Shown: positions 53,963 to 63,499, numbered from the stretch's first letter. The stretch: DNA of 64,000 nucleotides from Burkholderia sp. USMB20 (GCF_000949135.2 NZ_JTAN02000001.1:248001-312000); one strand, 5' to 3'. Notes: generated from the letters alone by a model not told the origin. Numbers and translations are program-made.

Positions 53963-54096
53963 GACGGGTTCTCCTGCGCGGATTCTTCGGAAAAAAGCAG
54001 AGCCCTATGATACCGGCGGCCGGATCAAGCCGCGCTGAAGCCGGCCAACCGCCGCAACCACGACAGGCAGCAAACATGCCCGCCCCGGCCCGCCAA

Positions 54097-54130
54097 ATAA
54101 AAAAGCGCCGCGAATGCCTTCGCGGCGCTT
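54097..54130 (-). terminator. Rho-independent terminator of cstA-ybdD
   Basis: On the minus strand AAGCGCCGCGAA pairs with TTCGCGGCGCTT (54103-54130) around a 4-base loop, followed by TTTTTATTT. It is 62 bases after the ybdD stop. Confidence 0.9.
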
Positions 54131-54191
54131 CCTGGTCCGTCACCGGACTGCACTTGGTGGTGCCCTTACCGGCCGGCTTCGCCGGCCCGCT

Positions 54192-54398
54192 TCAGCAACA
54201 CTTCCCCGCCCCCGACCCGTACCGCGCATTCTGACGCTCGCGGAAGAATTCCTCATACGTCATCGGCTCGCGGTCCGGATGGGTGTCGCGCATGTGCGCG
54301 ACGTAGGTGTCGTAGTCGGGCAGGCCGACCATCAGCCGCAACGCCTGCCCGAGGTAACGCCCCGCGCTGCGCAGGTCGCTGCCGAGATCGGTGAACAT
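54192..54398 (-). CDS. YbdD/YjiX-family small protein (CstA partner)
   Basis: 68 residues, the usual size. [40 protein letters not shown] and the C-terminal [10 protein letters not shown] are diagnostic of the family. These proteins are encoded after cstA/btsT-type pyruvate or peptide carriers and are needed for their activity. ATG follows GGGAGG, and only 12 bases separate it from cstA. Confidence 0.93.
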   Translation of the reverse strand: MFTDLGSDLRSAGRYLGQALRLMVGLPDYDTYVAHMRDTHPDREPMTYEEFFRERQNARYGSGAGKCC

Positions 54399-54410
54399 CG
54401 CGGCCTCCCT

Positions 54411-56489
54411 TTAACGTCCGCTGCCGAGCGCCTGCGCGGCCGGCATCGCTTCGTACGGCGTCTCGCGCACGGTCGGCTTCGACTCGCGGCGCGCGCGCAG
54501 CACGGCGAGCAGCCCGTACCCCGCGATCGCCACGACGACGAAGATGAACAGGCCGGCCAGCGCCGCATCGATGTAGTCGTTGAAGATGATCCGCTGCATC
54601 TGCGCGATCGACTTCGCCGGCGCGAGCACCTTGCCTTCGTCCACCGCGGCCTGCAGCTTCGCCGCGTGCGCGAGGAAGCTGACCTTCGGGTTCGCATCGA
54701 AGATCTTCTGCCAGCCGGCCGTCAGCGTGCAGATCAGCAGCCATGCGGTCGGCACGATCGTCACCCACGCGTAGCGCTCGCGCTTCATCTTGAACAGCAC
54801 GACGGTGCCGAGCACCAGCGCGATCGCGGCGAGCATCTGGTTCGAGATGCCGAACAGCGGCCACAGCGTGTTGATGCCGCCGAGCGGATCGACCACGCCC
54901 TGGTACAGGAAGTAGCCCCACGCGGCCACGCACAGCGCGGTGGCGACCAGGTTCGCGGGCAGCGACTCGGTGCGCTTGAGCGCCGGGTGGAACGTGCCGA
55001 GCAGGTCCTGCAGCATGAAGCGGCCCGCACGCGTGCCGGCGTCGACCGCCGTCAGGATGAACAGCGCCTCGAACAGGATCGCGAAGTGATACCAGAACGC
55101 CATCATCGCTTCGCCGCCGATCACCTGGTGCAGGATGTGCGCCATGCCGACGGCCAGCGTCGGCGCGCCACCCGCACGCGCGATGATCGTCGTTTCGCCG
55201 ACGGCCTTCGCGGTCTGCGTCAGCATGTCGGGCGTCAGCACGAAGCCCCATTGCGTGACCGTGTTCGCGACGGCTTCCGGCGTCGAGCCGAGCACGGCGG
55301 CCGGCGCGTTCATCGCGAAGTAGATGCCCGGCTCGATCACGCACGCGGCGACCAGCGCCATGATCGCGACGAACGATTCCATCAGCATCGCGCCGTAACC
55401 GATGAAGCGCGCGTTGGTTTCGTTGTCGATCAGCTTCGGCGTCGTGCCCGACGAGATCAGCGCGTGGAAGCCCGACACCGCGCCGCACGCGATCGTGATG
55501 AACAGGAACGGGAACAGGTTGCCCGACCACACCGGGCCCGTGCCGTCGACGAACTTCGTCAGCGCGGGCATCTTCAGTTCCGGCGCGACGACCAGGATGC
55601 CGATCGCGAGGCCGAGGATCGTGCCGATCTTCAGGAACGTCGACAGGTAGTCGCGCGGCGCGAGCAGCAGCCACACCGGCAGCACCGATGCGACGAAACC
55701 GTAGCCGATCAGGATCCACGTGAGCTGCGTGCCGCTGAACGTGAACCATGCGGCGAGCGCCGCCGAATCGTGCACCGTCTGGCCGAACGCGATCGACGCC
55801 ATCAGCAGCACGAAGCCGATGATCGACACTTCGCCGATGCGGCCCGGACGGATGTAGCGCGTGTAGACGCCCATGAACAGCGCGATCGGAATCGTCGCGG
55901 CGACGGTGAACGTGCCCCACGGCGAATTCGTCAGCGCCTTCACGACAATCAGCGCGAGCACCGCGAGGATGATCACCATGATCAGGAACGCGCCGAACAG
56001 CGCGATCACGCCGGGCACCGTGCCGAGTTCCATCTTGACGAGGTCGCCGAGCGAGCGGCCGTCGCGGCGCGTCGAGATGAACAGCACGATGAAGTCCTGC
56101 ACCGCGCCGGCGAACACGACGCCGGCCAGGATCCACAGCATGCCGGGCGTGTAGCCCATCTGCGCGGCGAGCACGGGGCCGACGAGCGGCCCGGCGCCGG
56201 CGATCGCGGCGAAGTGATGGCCGAACAGCACGTACTTGTTGGTCGGTACGTAGTCGAGGCCGTCGTTGTGCCGGACGGCCGGCGTCATCCGCAGCCCGTC
56301 GAGCTGCATGACCTTGCTGGCGATGAAACGGCTGTAGAAGCGATATGCGATCAGATATACGCAGACTGCGGCAATCACGATCCACAGCGCGCTGACGCGT
56401 TCGCCGTGCGCAAGTGCGATCGTCCCGAACGCGAATGCGCCGAGCAGCGCGACGGCGATCCATAGCAGGGTACTGGAAGCCCGATTCAT
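54411..56489 (-). CDS. cstA: Carbon starvation protein CstA (pyruvate/peptide carrier)
   Basis: 692 residues with about 16-18 membrane segments. CstA blocks: NDGLDYVPTNKYVLFGHHFA, IAGAGPLVGPVLAAQMGY, SGFHALISSGTTPKLIDNE and GGINTLWPLFGISNQMLAAI. It imports pyruvate or peptides across the inner membrane when carbon is limiting. Start 56489 (MNRASST) is chosen over a long Arg-rich extension. Three TACGTA elements about 150-180 bases upstream are probable activator sites. It forms an operon with ybdD. Confidence 0.95.
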   Translation of the reverse strand: MNRASSTLLWIAVALLGAFAFGTIALAHGERVSALWIVIAAVCVYLIAYRFYSRFIASKVMQLDGLRMTPAVRHNDGLDYVPTNKYVLFGHHFAAIAGAGPLVGPVLAAQMGYTPGMLWILAGVVFAGAVQDFIVLFISTRRDGRSLGDLVKMELGTVPGVIALFGAFLIMVIILAVLALIVVKALTNSPWGTFTVAATIPIALFMGVYTRYIRPGRIGEVSIIGFVLLMASIAFGQTVHDSAALAAWFTFSGTQLTWILIGYGFVASVLPVWLLLAPRDYLSTFLKIGTILGLAIGILVVAPELKMPALTKFVDGTGPVWSGNLFPFLFITIACGAVSGFHALISSGTTPKLIDNETNARFIGYGAMLMESFVAIMALVAACVIEPGIYFAMNAPAAVLGSTPEAVANTVTQWGFVLTPDMLTQTAKAVGETTIIARAGGAPTLAVGMAHILHQVIGGEAMMAFWYHFAILFEALFILTAVDAGTRAGRFMLQDLLGTFHPALKRTESLPANLVATALCVAAWGYFLYQGVVDPLGGINTLWPLFGISNQMLAAIALVLGTVVLFKMKRERYAWVTIVPTAWLLICTLTAGWQKIFDANPKVSFLAHAAKLQAAVDEGKVLAPAKSIAQMQRIIFNDYIDAALAGLFIFVVVAIAGYGLLAVLRARRESKPTVRETPYEAMPAAQALGSGR

Positions 56490-56636
56490 GGCGTCTCCTG
56501 GTCTCCAATGTGGTTTTGAGTGGATCCGGCCAGGCGCCGAACCCGCGTGACGTCGATGCGTCGTGCCGCGTCTCGTGGATGCCGCGGCGATGGGCCGTAG
56601 TATTCCGCGCGACGGGGGCAGCTTACAAGCGCACAA

Positions 56637-56669
56637 CTACGTATGCGGGGCTACGTAGAATTACGTAGG
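56637..56669. promoter_or_regulatory. Three TACGTA boxes upstream of cstA
   Basis: CTACGTA (56637), CTACGTAG (56651) and TTACGTAGG (56661) have TACGTA centres 14 and 10 bases apart, about one DNA turn. They look like a cluster for a LuxR/NarL-type response regulator of the kind known for acetate/pyruvate uptake genes in pseudomonads; that link is by analogy. Confidence 0.55.
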
Positions 56670-56779
56670 CCGAGCGTGGGCGCGCGGTGCGCCCGAGATG
56701 AATCGACGCGCGACGCGACGTGGCGCGGTCCGGCGCGCGGCCGGCCGGCCATCGCAGGTCGCGCGCCGGGCCGCGTGGA

Positions 56780-57208
56780 TCAGTGCTTGTCGTCGGCCTT
56801 CTTCGGCTTCGGCGGCGACGGCACCTTCGCGTACTGGAACGCCGGCGTGGCCTTCAACGCGTCCTTCGTCGCGCCCGGCAGGTAGATGTTGCCGTTGCGC
56901 ACGTCGAGCGACGCGATCGGCACCGCGACGTCATGCGCGGCCACGCCGAGGAAGCCGCCGGCCGACACGATCGCCGCCGACACCGAGCCGTCCGGCGCGA
57001 CGATCAGGTCGCGCACCGTGCCGACTTTCTGGTTCTGGTCGTTGTACACGGCCTTGCCGAGCACGCTCTTCTTCACGCTCCAGCCTTCGAGCAGCGCCTG
57101 CGATTGCTCGACGGTCACGCTGAGCGGCTGCGCGCCGGCGATCTGCGCGTGCGCGCTGACGCTCGATGCGAGGACGGTTGCCGCGATGAGGGTCTTGTAG
57201 AACTTCAT
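56780..57208 (-). CDS. Exported PRC-barrel protein
   Basis: 142 residues. Signal peptide MKFYKTLIAATVLASSVSAH ends at AHA-QIAGA. A PRC-barrel fold covers ~45-125 (VLGKAVYNDQNQKVGTVRDL, GGFLGVAAHDVAVPIASLDV). The tail is Pro/Lys-rich (SPPKPKKADDKH). Such proteins are periplasmic, with no fixed function; some respond to envelope or oxidative stress. ATG 57208 follows GGAG with an 8-base spacer. Upstream in-frame sequence to 58495 is antisense-like and rejected. Confidence 0.85.
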   Translation of the reverse strand: MKFYKTLIAATVLASSVSAHAQIAGAQPLSVTVEQSQALLEGWSVKKSVLGKAVYNDQNQKVGTVRDLIVAPDGSVSAAIVSAGGFLGVAAHDVAVPIASLDVRNGNIYLPGATKDALKATPAFQYAKVPSPPKPKKADDKH

Positions 57209-57603
57209 GTATTGCACTCCGGTTCGGTTGTTGTTGATTCCGGGAGCGAAGCGCCGCGGGCGCAACGGCTGATCGGTGAGCGCCCCGCGCTTCGTCGGTC
57301 GCGTGGCGGCCAGCCGCGCCGCCACTGCGTGTGTGCATGACGGACCGGCGTGGCCGGACCGCAGCGTGCAACACGGCTTCATGGTAGCGGCATTCGCCGG
57401 ATCGTGCGTTCGGAGTGCGACGTGACAGGTGGGGCGAGACGGATGGAGATCAATGTCCGTGCGGACAGGATGTGCGCGCGGCGGGGAAAAGCGCGCGCCG
57501 CGGCATGTCGATCGGGAGAACGTCGGAGACGGGCATCCGGTCGTCACCGGCGCACGGACTACGCGGCGGATGCCCCCCGGCCCCGCCGCGCAGTCACACC
57601 GCC
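57209..57603. other. Intergenic region between aroG and the PRC-barrel gene
   Basis: About 395 bases of high-GC DNA. It should hold the PRC-barrel promoter and the aroG 3' end, but no convincing terminator, promoter or small gene was found. Confidence 0.4.
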
Positions 57604-58734
57604 TTACGCGTTGCGCGAATACACCCTGCGATGCCGCACTGCCTCCGCCAGCACATCGAGCACCGGCTCCGTCTGCGTCCAGCTCAGGCACGCATCGGTG
57701 ATCGACACGCCGTACTGCAGCGGCACGCCCGGCTTCAGATCCTGGCGCCCGGCCTCGAGATGGCTCTCGACCATCACGCCGACGATCCGGTGCTCGCCCT
57801 GCGACAGCTGCCGCGCGAGATCCTGCGCGACCTCGATCTGCCGCTCGTGCGACTTGTTGGAATTCGCATGCGAGCAATCGACCATCACCTGCTCGCGCAA
57901 CCCGCTCTTGCGCAGCACCGCGCAGCTCGCCTCGACGTGCTCGGCGTCGTAGTTCGGCCCGTTCTTGCCGCCGCGCAGGATCACGTGCGCGTCGTCGTTG
58001 CCGCGCGTCTCGAAGATCGCGGCCATGCCCATCTTCGTCATCCCCATGAACGCATGGCTCGCGCGCGCGGCGACGATCGCGTCGGATGCGACCTGCACGC
58101 CGCCGTCGGTGCCGTTCTTGAAACCGATCGGGCAGCTCAGCCCCGATGCCAGCTGACGATGGCTCTGGCTCTCGGTCGTGCGCGCGCCGATCGCGCCCCA
58201 CGCGATCAGGTCCGCGATGTACTGCGGGCTCAGCAGGTCGAGGAATTCGGTCGACGCAGGCAGGCCGAGCGCGTTGATGTCGAGCAGCAGTTGCCGCGCC
58301 GCGCGCAGCCCTTCGTTGATGCGGAAGCTGCCGTCGAGGCGCGGATCGTTGATGTAGCCCTTCCAGCCGACCGTCGTGCGCGGCTTCTCGAAGTACACGC
58401 GCATCGTGATCAGCAGGTCGTCCTTCAGCGCATCGGCGGCAGCCTTCAGGCGGCGGGCGTACTCGAGCGCCTGATCGTGATCGTGGATCGAGCACGGGCC
58501 GACGACGAGCAGCAGCCGGTCATCGCGGCCGTGCAGGATGTCGCCGATCGCGCGGCGCGTGTCCTCGACGAGCGTCTGCGTGGCGGCCGGCACCGGCAGT
58601 TCGTCCTGCAGCAGCGCCGGCGAGATCAGCGGACGCACGGCGCCGATGCGGACGTCGTCGATACGCGTGGTGTCCTGCGTCGCGTCGGCACTGCCTACCT
58701 CGCGATCATGGGAAGGATTGTCGAGGTTCTGCAT
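57604..58734 (-). CDS. aroG: DAHP synthase (AroG type)
   Basis: 376 residues of the class I-alpha 3-deoxy-7-phosphoheptulonate synthases. Active-site motifs are present: LVVGPCSIHDHDQALEYA, RVYFEKPRTTVGWKGYINDP, SCPIGFKNGTDGG, TRGNDDAHVILRGG and MVDCSHANSNKSH. It condenses PEP and erythrose 4-phosphate, the first shikimate step. It is about 25 residues longer at the N-terminus than E. coli AroG, where feedback binding occurs. A stand-alone gene, with no aro neighbours. Confidence 0.95.
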   Translation of the reverse strand: MQNLDNPSHDREVGSADATQDTTRIDDVRIGAVRPLISPALLQDELPVPAATQTLVEDTRRAIGDILHGRDDRLLLVVGPCSIHDHDQALEYARRLKAAADALKDDLLITMRVYFEKPRTTVGWKGYINDPRLDGSFRINEGLRAARQLLLDINALGLPASTEFLDLLSPQYIADLIAWGAIGARTTESQSHRQLASGLSCPIGFKNGTDGGVQVASDAIVAARASHAFMGMTKMGMAAIFETRGNDDAHVILRGGKNGPNYDAEHVEASCAVLRKSGLREQVMVDCSHANSNKSHERQIEVAQDLARQLSQGEHRIVGVMVESHLEAGRQDLKPGVPLQYGVSITDACLSWTQTEPVLDVLAEAVRHRRVYSRNA

Positions 58735-59141
58735 GGTGATTCTCCGGGGGACGTCTGGAATAAGGTGCAGGCTCGATTATGGCACTCGCGCAAGGCGGCA
58801 GCGAGGCGCGGCGCGGGCATGCGACCTGCGTCAAGAGGCCGGGCGAAAGAACGGCGATCCGCAACGGATCGCCCGGGCATTCGGCGCGTTGCGCCGATGC
58901 CGCGCGTTTCGGGCGCGCGCCTGCCGACGTTTCCGGGCCTGTCGACAGGGCTTCATGGAACGGGCGTCATGCAGGCGCCGCCGGTCGCCAGCCGCAACGC
59001 GACCCGGGGCGCCGGCCGTTTGGCCGAGTGGTCGCGTGTGGCCGACGTACCGTACGATCATGGCTGTCCGCTGCCGATGACGCCTCGCCTTCGGCGCAGG
59101 CGGCACGACGCACCACCTGTCTGTGATTGATCGTACGCAAC
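58735..59141. other. Divergent intergenic region upstream of aroG
   Basis: About 400 bases between aroG and the hypothetical gene at 59142. No supported gene, no trp/tyr-type leader peptide and no clear operator were seen. Confidence 0.4.
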
Positions 59142-59714
59142 ATGACCCGACACGCCACGATGACCGTATCCGAACTGCTCAGCGCCATCCGCCAGCCCTA
59201 CGCCGACCTGCTCGCACAAGCGGCAGCGCAACCGGCGGCCGTCGTCGAACCGGCCTACCGGAAAGCCGACGGCACGCTGGCCACCGAAGGCCCGCTCGCA
59301 CTGCCGTGCCGCGCCGACATCGTCCACACCGAAGGCGAATCGGCCGGCCAGCCGGCGATGGTCGACTCGACCGCGCAACTGGACTTCGAGCCGTTCGCGT
59401 TCGAACTCGAAACGGCGGCCGTGACGATCCGGCCGTTCGTGTGGGACTGGGCGACGATCGAAGCCGACGGCATCGGCGAGGCCGCGGCCACCGACGCGTT
59501 CAGGACATGGTTCTTCGCATGGTTCGACGCCGACGACGCAGGCGAGCCGGCCGAGGACGGCCTGCACGGCATCGTTCACTATCTGTCGGAACCGGCGGGC
59601 ACGGAGCAAGGATGGCGCGTCAATGCGGACCTGGGCTCGGCGCCGGGCGCGGCCGTCGAGGATCTGCTGTTCCGGCTCGTCGACGCAGGTGCCACGCGAA
59701 TCAGCATCGGCTGA
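59142..59714 (+). CDS. Hypothetical protein
   Basis: 190 residues from ATG 59142 (59160 is an alternative). The protein is acidic and Trp/Phe-rich in the second half: FEPFAFELETAAVTIRPFVW, DAFRTWFFAWFDADDAGEPA, HGIVHYLSEP and AAVEDLLFRLVDAGATRISI. No signal peptide or membrane segment. It looks like an ordered cytoplasmic alpha/beta protein; I do not recognise its family. Converges with the YceH gene. Confidence 0.7.
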   Translation: MTRHATMTVSELLSAIRQPYADLLAQAAAQPAAVVEPAYRKADGTLATEGPLALPCRADIVHTEGESAGQPAMVDSTAQLDFEPFAFELETAAVTIRPFVWDWATIEADGIGEAAATDAFRTWFFAWFDADDAGEPAEDGLHGIVHYLSEPAGTEQGWRVNADLGSAPGAAVEDLLFRLVDAGATRISIG

Positions 59715-59773
59715 ATCGCTTCTCCGTCCGCGATTCCCATGCGCGCCGGTATCGAGTTGGCTCGGGCCGGCGA

Positions 59774-60484
59774 TCAGCCAGCGTCGCCCGGGGTATCGAC
59801 GTCGATCCCGAGTTCGGTCGCCATCCGCTGCACGAGTGCGTTCAGCCGCGCCACTTCATCCGCAAGCCGCTTCTGCTCGGCCTTGAGCGCCTCGAACTCC
59901 GACGGCGGAACGGAATCCGCGCCGCCGCCCGCATCCGCACCGGCGTAGTCGGCGACGTTCACCTCGCCGCACATCAGGTGCATCCAGCGGTTCTCGCGCG
60001 CGCCGGGCGCGCGCGGCAGCCGGACGACGAGCGGCTGCGCACGCGCCGCGAGTTCGTCGAGGAACGCCTCGACCGACGAGATGTCCGCGAAGCCGTGCAG
60101 GCGTGCGCTGTTCAGGCGCAGTTCGGCGGCCGTCTGCGGGCCGCGCAGCAGCAGGATCGTCAGCAGCGCGATCGCCTGGCTCGGAATCCCGAGCACGCGG
60201 TTCACGTTGTGCTCGAAACGCGGCACGCGGCTGCTGCTGCCCTCCATCACGAGGCTCAGGTGCTTGAGCCCGTCGAGCGCGGTCGTGACTTCGTCCTCGC
60301 TGACGTTCATCACCGGCGAGCGCGCGGTTTTCTGGTTGCAGCCCGCGGTCAGCGCATTCAGCGACAGCGGATAGGTGTCCGGCACCGTGTGCTGCTTCTC
60401 GACGAGCACCCCGAGAATGCGGGCCTCGAGGGGCGTGAGTTCGCGCAGGGCGCGGGGCGTGGGCATGTCCGGCGTGGTGTTCAT
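59774..60484 (-). CDS. YceH/UPF0502 (DUF480) family protein
   Basis: 236 residues. LTPLEARILGVLVEKQHTVP and NALTAGCNQKTARSPVMNVS are the DUF480 signature; two winged-helix repeats follow (LLRGPQTAAELRLNSARLHG) and a C-terminal coiled coil (EFEALKAEQKRLADEVARLN). Possibly a DNA-binding regulator; the E. coli homologue has no firm function. It starts MNTTPDMP at 60484. Confidence 0.92.
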   Translation of the reverse strand: MNTTPDMPTPRALRELTPLEARILGVLVEKQHTVPDTYPLSLNALTAGCNQKTARSPVMNVSEDEVTTALDGLKHLSLVMEGSSSRVPRFEHNVNRVLGIPSQAIALLTILLLRGPQTAAELRLNSARLHGFADISSVEAFLDELAARAQPLVVRLPRAPGARENRWMHLMCGEVNVADYAGADAGGGADSVPPSEFEALKAEQKRLADEVARLNALVQRMATELGIDVDTPGDAG

Positions 60485-60897
60485 GGATGACGTCGCAGCG
60501 TACAGCAGGTGAAGGGAAACGGTCGCGGCCCGTCCGGCGTCGCGAACGGGCGAGCCATATGATAGCTCGCGACGTGAGGCCCGGCGCCACTCGCCGCCAC
60601 GGCGCGCGCACTTGCCGCGGCCGGTTTTCGGCCAACGGTTCGGCCGTGCGGCGGCGCACGACGACGCCTGCGTTCGGCCGCACGAACGCAGGCTCCACGC
60701 TCGCGCGCGGCGTCGTCCCGCGTTTGCGCGTCGCGCAGGCCGGCGCTACGATACGCGTTCACCCGGACACGCGGCCCGGCGCTCGGCCGGATTCGTCCGC
60801 CAGGTCAATACCGTGCATCGCCCGTCCCGCACGCCGTGCCGCCCCGCCTGCGCGCCGCGCCTGTCAACACGCTTCAACCGTTCACTCGTTCACCGCC
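60485..60897. other. Divergent intergenic region between yceH and the SDR gene
   Basis: About 410 bases. A small inverted repeat GCGAGC/GCTCGC (60550-60570) encloses CATATGATA, a possible -10 region for yceH. Nothing else was recognised; longer open frames through this region lack a ribosome site. Confidence 0.4.
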
Positions 60898-61662
60898 ATG
60901 ATCGCCTCCTCTCTCGCGCCGCACGTGCGCGCCATCGTCACCGGACACACGCGCGGCCTCGGCGCGTCGCTTGCCGAACAATTGCTGCAGGAAGGCATCG
61001 CCGTGCTCGGCGTGTCGCGCAGCCGTCATCCGTCGCTCGCCGCGCAGGCCGGCGACCGTTTCGCCGAAATCGAACTCGACCTGTCGGACACGTCGGCCGT
61101 CGCGGCCTGGCTCGCCGGCGACACGCTGCGCCGCTTCGTCGACGGCGCGTCGATCGTGCTGCTCTTCAACAACGCGGGCATCGTCGATCCGATCGGGCCG
61201 CTCGACGCGCAGGATCCGGCGCTCGTCGCGCGCGCGGTCGGCCTGAACGTCGCGGCGCCGCTGATGCTGTCGGCCGCGCTCGTGCAGGCGGCAGCGGCGC
61301 CGACCGAATGCCGGATCCTGCACGTGTCGAGCGGCGCCGCGCGCAACGCGTACGCGGGCTGGAGCGTCTACTGCGCGACCAAGGCCGCGCTCGATCATCA
61401 CGCGCGCGCCGTCGCGCTCGATGCGAACCGCGCGCTGCGGATCTGCAGCGTCGCGCCGGGCGTCGTCGATACGGGCATGCAGGCAACGATCCGCTCGACC
61501 AGCGAAGCGAACTTCCCGATGCGCGAGAAATTCGACGAGCTGAAGGCGAGCGGCGCGCTGTCGACGCCCGAGGCGGCCGCGCGGCAACTGATCGGCCATG
61601 CGCTGAGCGATGCGTTCGGATCCGTGCCGACGGCCGACGTTCGCGAACTGCCCGCGCCCTGA
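60898..61662 (+). CDS. Short-chain dehydrogenase/reductase
   Basis: 254 residues. NAD(P)-binding VTGHTRGLGASLA at ~15-27, NNAG in LLFNNAGIVDPIG, catalytic Ser in LHVSSGAARNA and YxxxK as VYCATK. Overall it follows the sepiapterin reductase/benzil reductase-like pattern. Substrate unknown. ATG 60898 has no clear ribosome site but begins the conserved fold at once. It precedes the HutC-type gene by 44 bases on the same strand. Confidence 0.87.
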   Translation: MIASSLAPHVRAIVTGHTRGLGASLAEQLLQEGIAVLGVSRSRHPSLAAQAGDRFAEIELDLSDTSAVAAWLAGDTLRRFVDGASIVLLFNNAGIVDPIGPLDAQDPALVARAVGLNVAAPLMLSAALVQAAAAPTECRILHVSSGAARNAYAGWSVYCATKAALDHHARAVALDANRALRICSVAPGVVDTGMQATIRSTSEANFPMREKFDELKASGALSTPEAAARQLIGHALSDAFGSVPTADVRELPAP

Positions 61663-61706
61663 TCCGGGATAGAATTTCGCGATTGCCCTTCCCCGAGGAT
61701 CCCCCG

Positions 61707-62444
61707 ATGGTCACGAAGACCACCGCACCGTTCCAGCAGATCAAGACGCTCGTTCGCCAGAACGTCGATGCGGGCGACTGGCGCCCGGGGGACCGCATTC
61801 CATCCGAACTCGATCTCGCCGCGCAGTTCGGCGTCGCGCGCATGACGGTCAACCGCGCGCTGCGCGAGCTGACCGAGGAAGGCGTGCTGAAGCGCATCGC
61901 GGGCGTCGGCACCTTCGTCGCCGAGGTGAAGCCGCAGTCGAACCTGCTGATGATCGCGCACATCCGCGACGAGATCCGCGCGCGCGGCCACGAGTACCGC
62001 TGCCGCGTACTGAGCCAGTCGCGCGAGCCCGCGTCGTTCGATGTCGCGGCCGCGTTCGGGCTGGCGGTCAACACGCCGGTGTTTCACGTGGTGTGCGTAC
62101 ACGAGGAAAACGGCCGCCCGATCCAGCTCGAGGATCGCTACGTGAACCCGGCCGCCGCGCCCGAATTCATCGATCAGGATTTCCAGGCCGAGCCGCCGTC
62201 CGAATACCTGTTCAACAATGTGTCGCACTACGAACTGGAGATCGAGCACGTGGTCGACGCGTCGCTGCCGTCCGGTGAACAGGCGCGGCTGCTCGACATG
62301 CGCGCCGACGAGCCGTGCCTCACGCTCACGCGCCGCACCTGGACGAACGGGCTGCCCGTCACGTTCGTGCACTTCCTGCATCCGGGCAACCGCTACCGGC
62401 TCGGCTCGCGCTTCAAGCCGGGCGCCGGACGTCACCAGACCTGA
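61707..62444 (+). CDS. GntR/HutC-family transcriptional regulator
   Basis: 245 residues. Winged helix at ~5-75 (GDWRPGDRIPSELDLAAQFG, ARMTVNRALRELTEEGVLKR) and a UTRA ligand domain at ~95-235 (HVVCVHEENGRPIQLEDRYV, EPPSEYLFNN, HYELEIEHVV). This is close to the histidine-utilisation repressor pattern, but no hut genes are nearby; it converges with a PhyH dioxygenase and an amino-acid transporter gene, its likely targets. ATG preceded by GAGG with an 8-base spacer. Confidence 0.88.
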   Translation: MVTKTTAPFQQIKTLVRQNVDAGDWRPGDRIPSELDLAAQFGVARMTVNRALRELTEEGVLKRIAGVGTFVAEVKPQSNLLMIAHIRDEIRARGHEYRCRVLSQSREPASFDVAAAFGLAVNTPVFHVVCVHEENGRPIQLEDRYVNPAAAPEFIDQDFQAEPPSEYLFNNVSHYELEIEHVVDASLPSGEQARLLDMRADEPCLTLTRRTWTNGLPVTFVHFLHPGNRYRLGSRFKPGAGRHQT

Positions 62445-62517
62445 ACCTTCTTCAGCGCGGGTAAGAGACCATGCGCGGCGCGCCGCTTCGCGAAGAAACG
62501 GCCACCGCGCGCAAGAC

Positions 62518-62582
62518 GTCGCTGAATGTCGCTGAATGTCGCTTGACGTGGCTTGACGTCGCTCGATGTCGCGCGACGTCGT
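62518..62582. repeat. Ten-base tandem repeat, about 6.5 units
   Basis: GTCGCTGAAT occurs twice, followed by GTCGCTTGAC, GTGGCTTGAC, GTCGCTCGAT, GTCGCGCGAC and a partial GTCG. The period is exactly 10 bases. It lies between the stops of the converging HutC and PhyH genes. Confidence 0.85.
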
Positions 62583-62595
62583 CGATCCGCGCCGC

Positions 62596-63444
62596 TCAGA
62601 TCGCCCCGACCTGCCCCGCGCCGCGCGACCATACGACCGGAAACAGCGCATGCTCGAGCGGCGCGCCGTCGGGCAGTTCGTCGGCCAGCCCCGGGAAATC
62701 GGGCGACGTCTTCCAGCGGCGCGGCGCGTGACGGATATCGTCGCCGACGAAGCGGATCGAGAACGCGCGCCGGCGGTTCTGCGTCCCGCCCGACGCATGC
62801 AGCGTCAGCATCCGGAAGCACACCATGTCGCCCGGCTCGAGCGCCCAGTGACGGATCGGGAACGCCGCGCGGTCGGCTTCGATGTCGGGCAGGTCGGCGA
62901 GGCTGCCTTCCGGGAACCACTTCGCTTCCTTGTCCATGAACGTGCGCGGCATCAGCCACGGCCCCTGGTGCGAACCCGCGACGAATTCCAGCGTCGATTC
63001 GAGCGGCACCGGATCGACCGGAATCCACATGCTGACGTTGTCGTCGCCTTCGATGTTGTAGTACGGCTGGTCCTGGTGCCACGGCGTGCGCTGCCGCGTG
63101 CCGGGCTCCTTCACGAGCAGGTGGTCGTGATGCAGCCGCACCGTCTGCGTGCCCATCAGCGCCGCGGCCACCGACGGCGCGGGCGACCGCACGATGAAGT
63201 CGCGATACGCGTCGTTGTGCTGCCAGTTGCAGAAGTCCTCGAAGAACCAGCCCGGATCGTCGGGCCGGCTCGCGACCTTCGCGCGCGCGCTCGGCTGCGC
63301 GAGGTTCGCGTCGATGCCGGCACGCAGCGCGGCCACTTCGTCGGGCGAGAAGATGCCCTTGATACATACCGCGCCTTCGTCGCGGAAGGCGGCGATCAGT
63401 TCGGGCGTCACGGCTTTCGCGACGCGTTCCTGGATACTCGTCAT
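62596..63444 (-). CDS. Phytanoyl-CoA dioxygenase (PhyH) family protein
   Basis: 282 residues, a non-haem Fe(II)/2-oxoglutarate oxygenase. Iron ligands His123 and Asp125 (TPWHQDQPYYN) and His216 (MLTLHASGG) are visible, with Arg225-227 (NRRRAFSIRF) for 2-oxoglutarate. The family includes enzymes for phytanoyl-CoA, ectoine and aminoethylphosphonate; the substrate here is unknown. Start 63444 (MTSIQERV). It lies 55 bases after a solute-binding protein gene on the same strand, so it probably oxidises the imported compound. Confidence 0.88.
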   Translation of the reverse strand: MTSIQERVAKAVTPELIAAFRDEGAVCIKGIFSPDEVAALRAGIDANLAQPSARAKVASRPDDPGWFFEDFCNWQHNDAYRDFIVRSPAPSVAAALMGTQTVRLHHDHLLVKEPGTRQRTPWHQDQPYYNIEGDDNVSMWIPVDPVPLESTLEFVAGSHQGPWLMPRTFMDKEAKWFPEGSLADLPDIEADRAAFPIRHWALEPGDMVCFRMLTLHASGGTQNRRRAFSIRFVGDDIRHAPRRWKTSPDFPGLADELPDGAPLEHALFPVVWSRGAGQVGAI

Positions 63445-63499
63445 GGATTGCCTGTCGATTGATTGAGCCACGGGGTCATGGAATGGCAGGGTCACGGGG

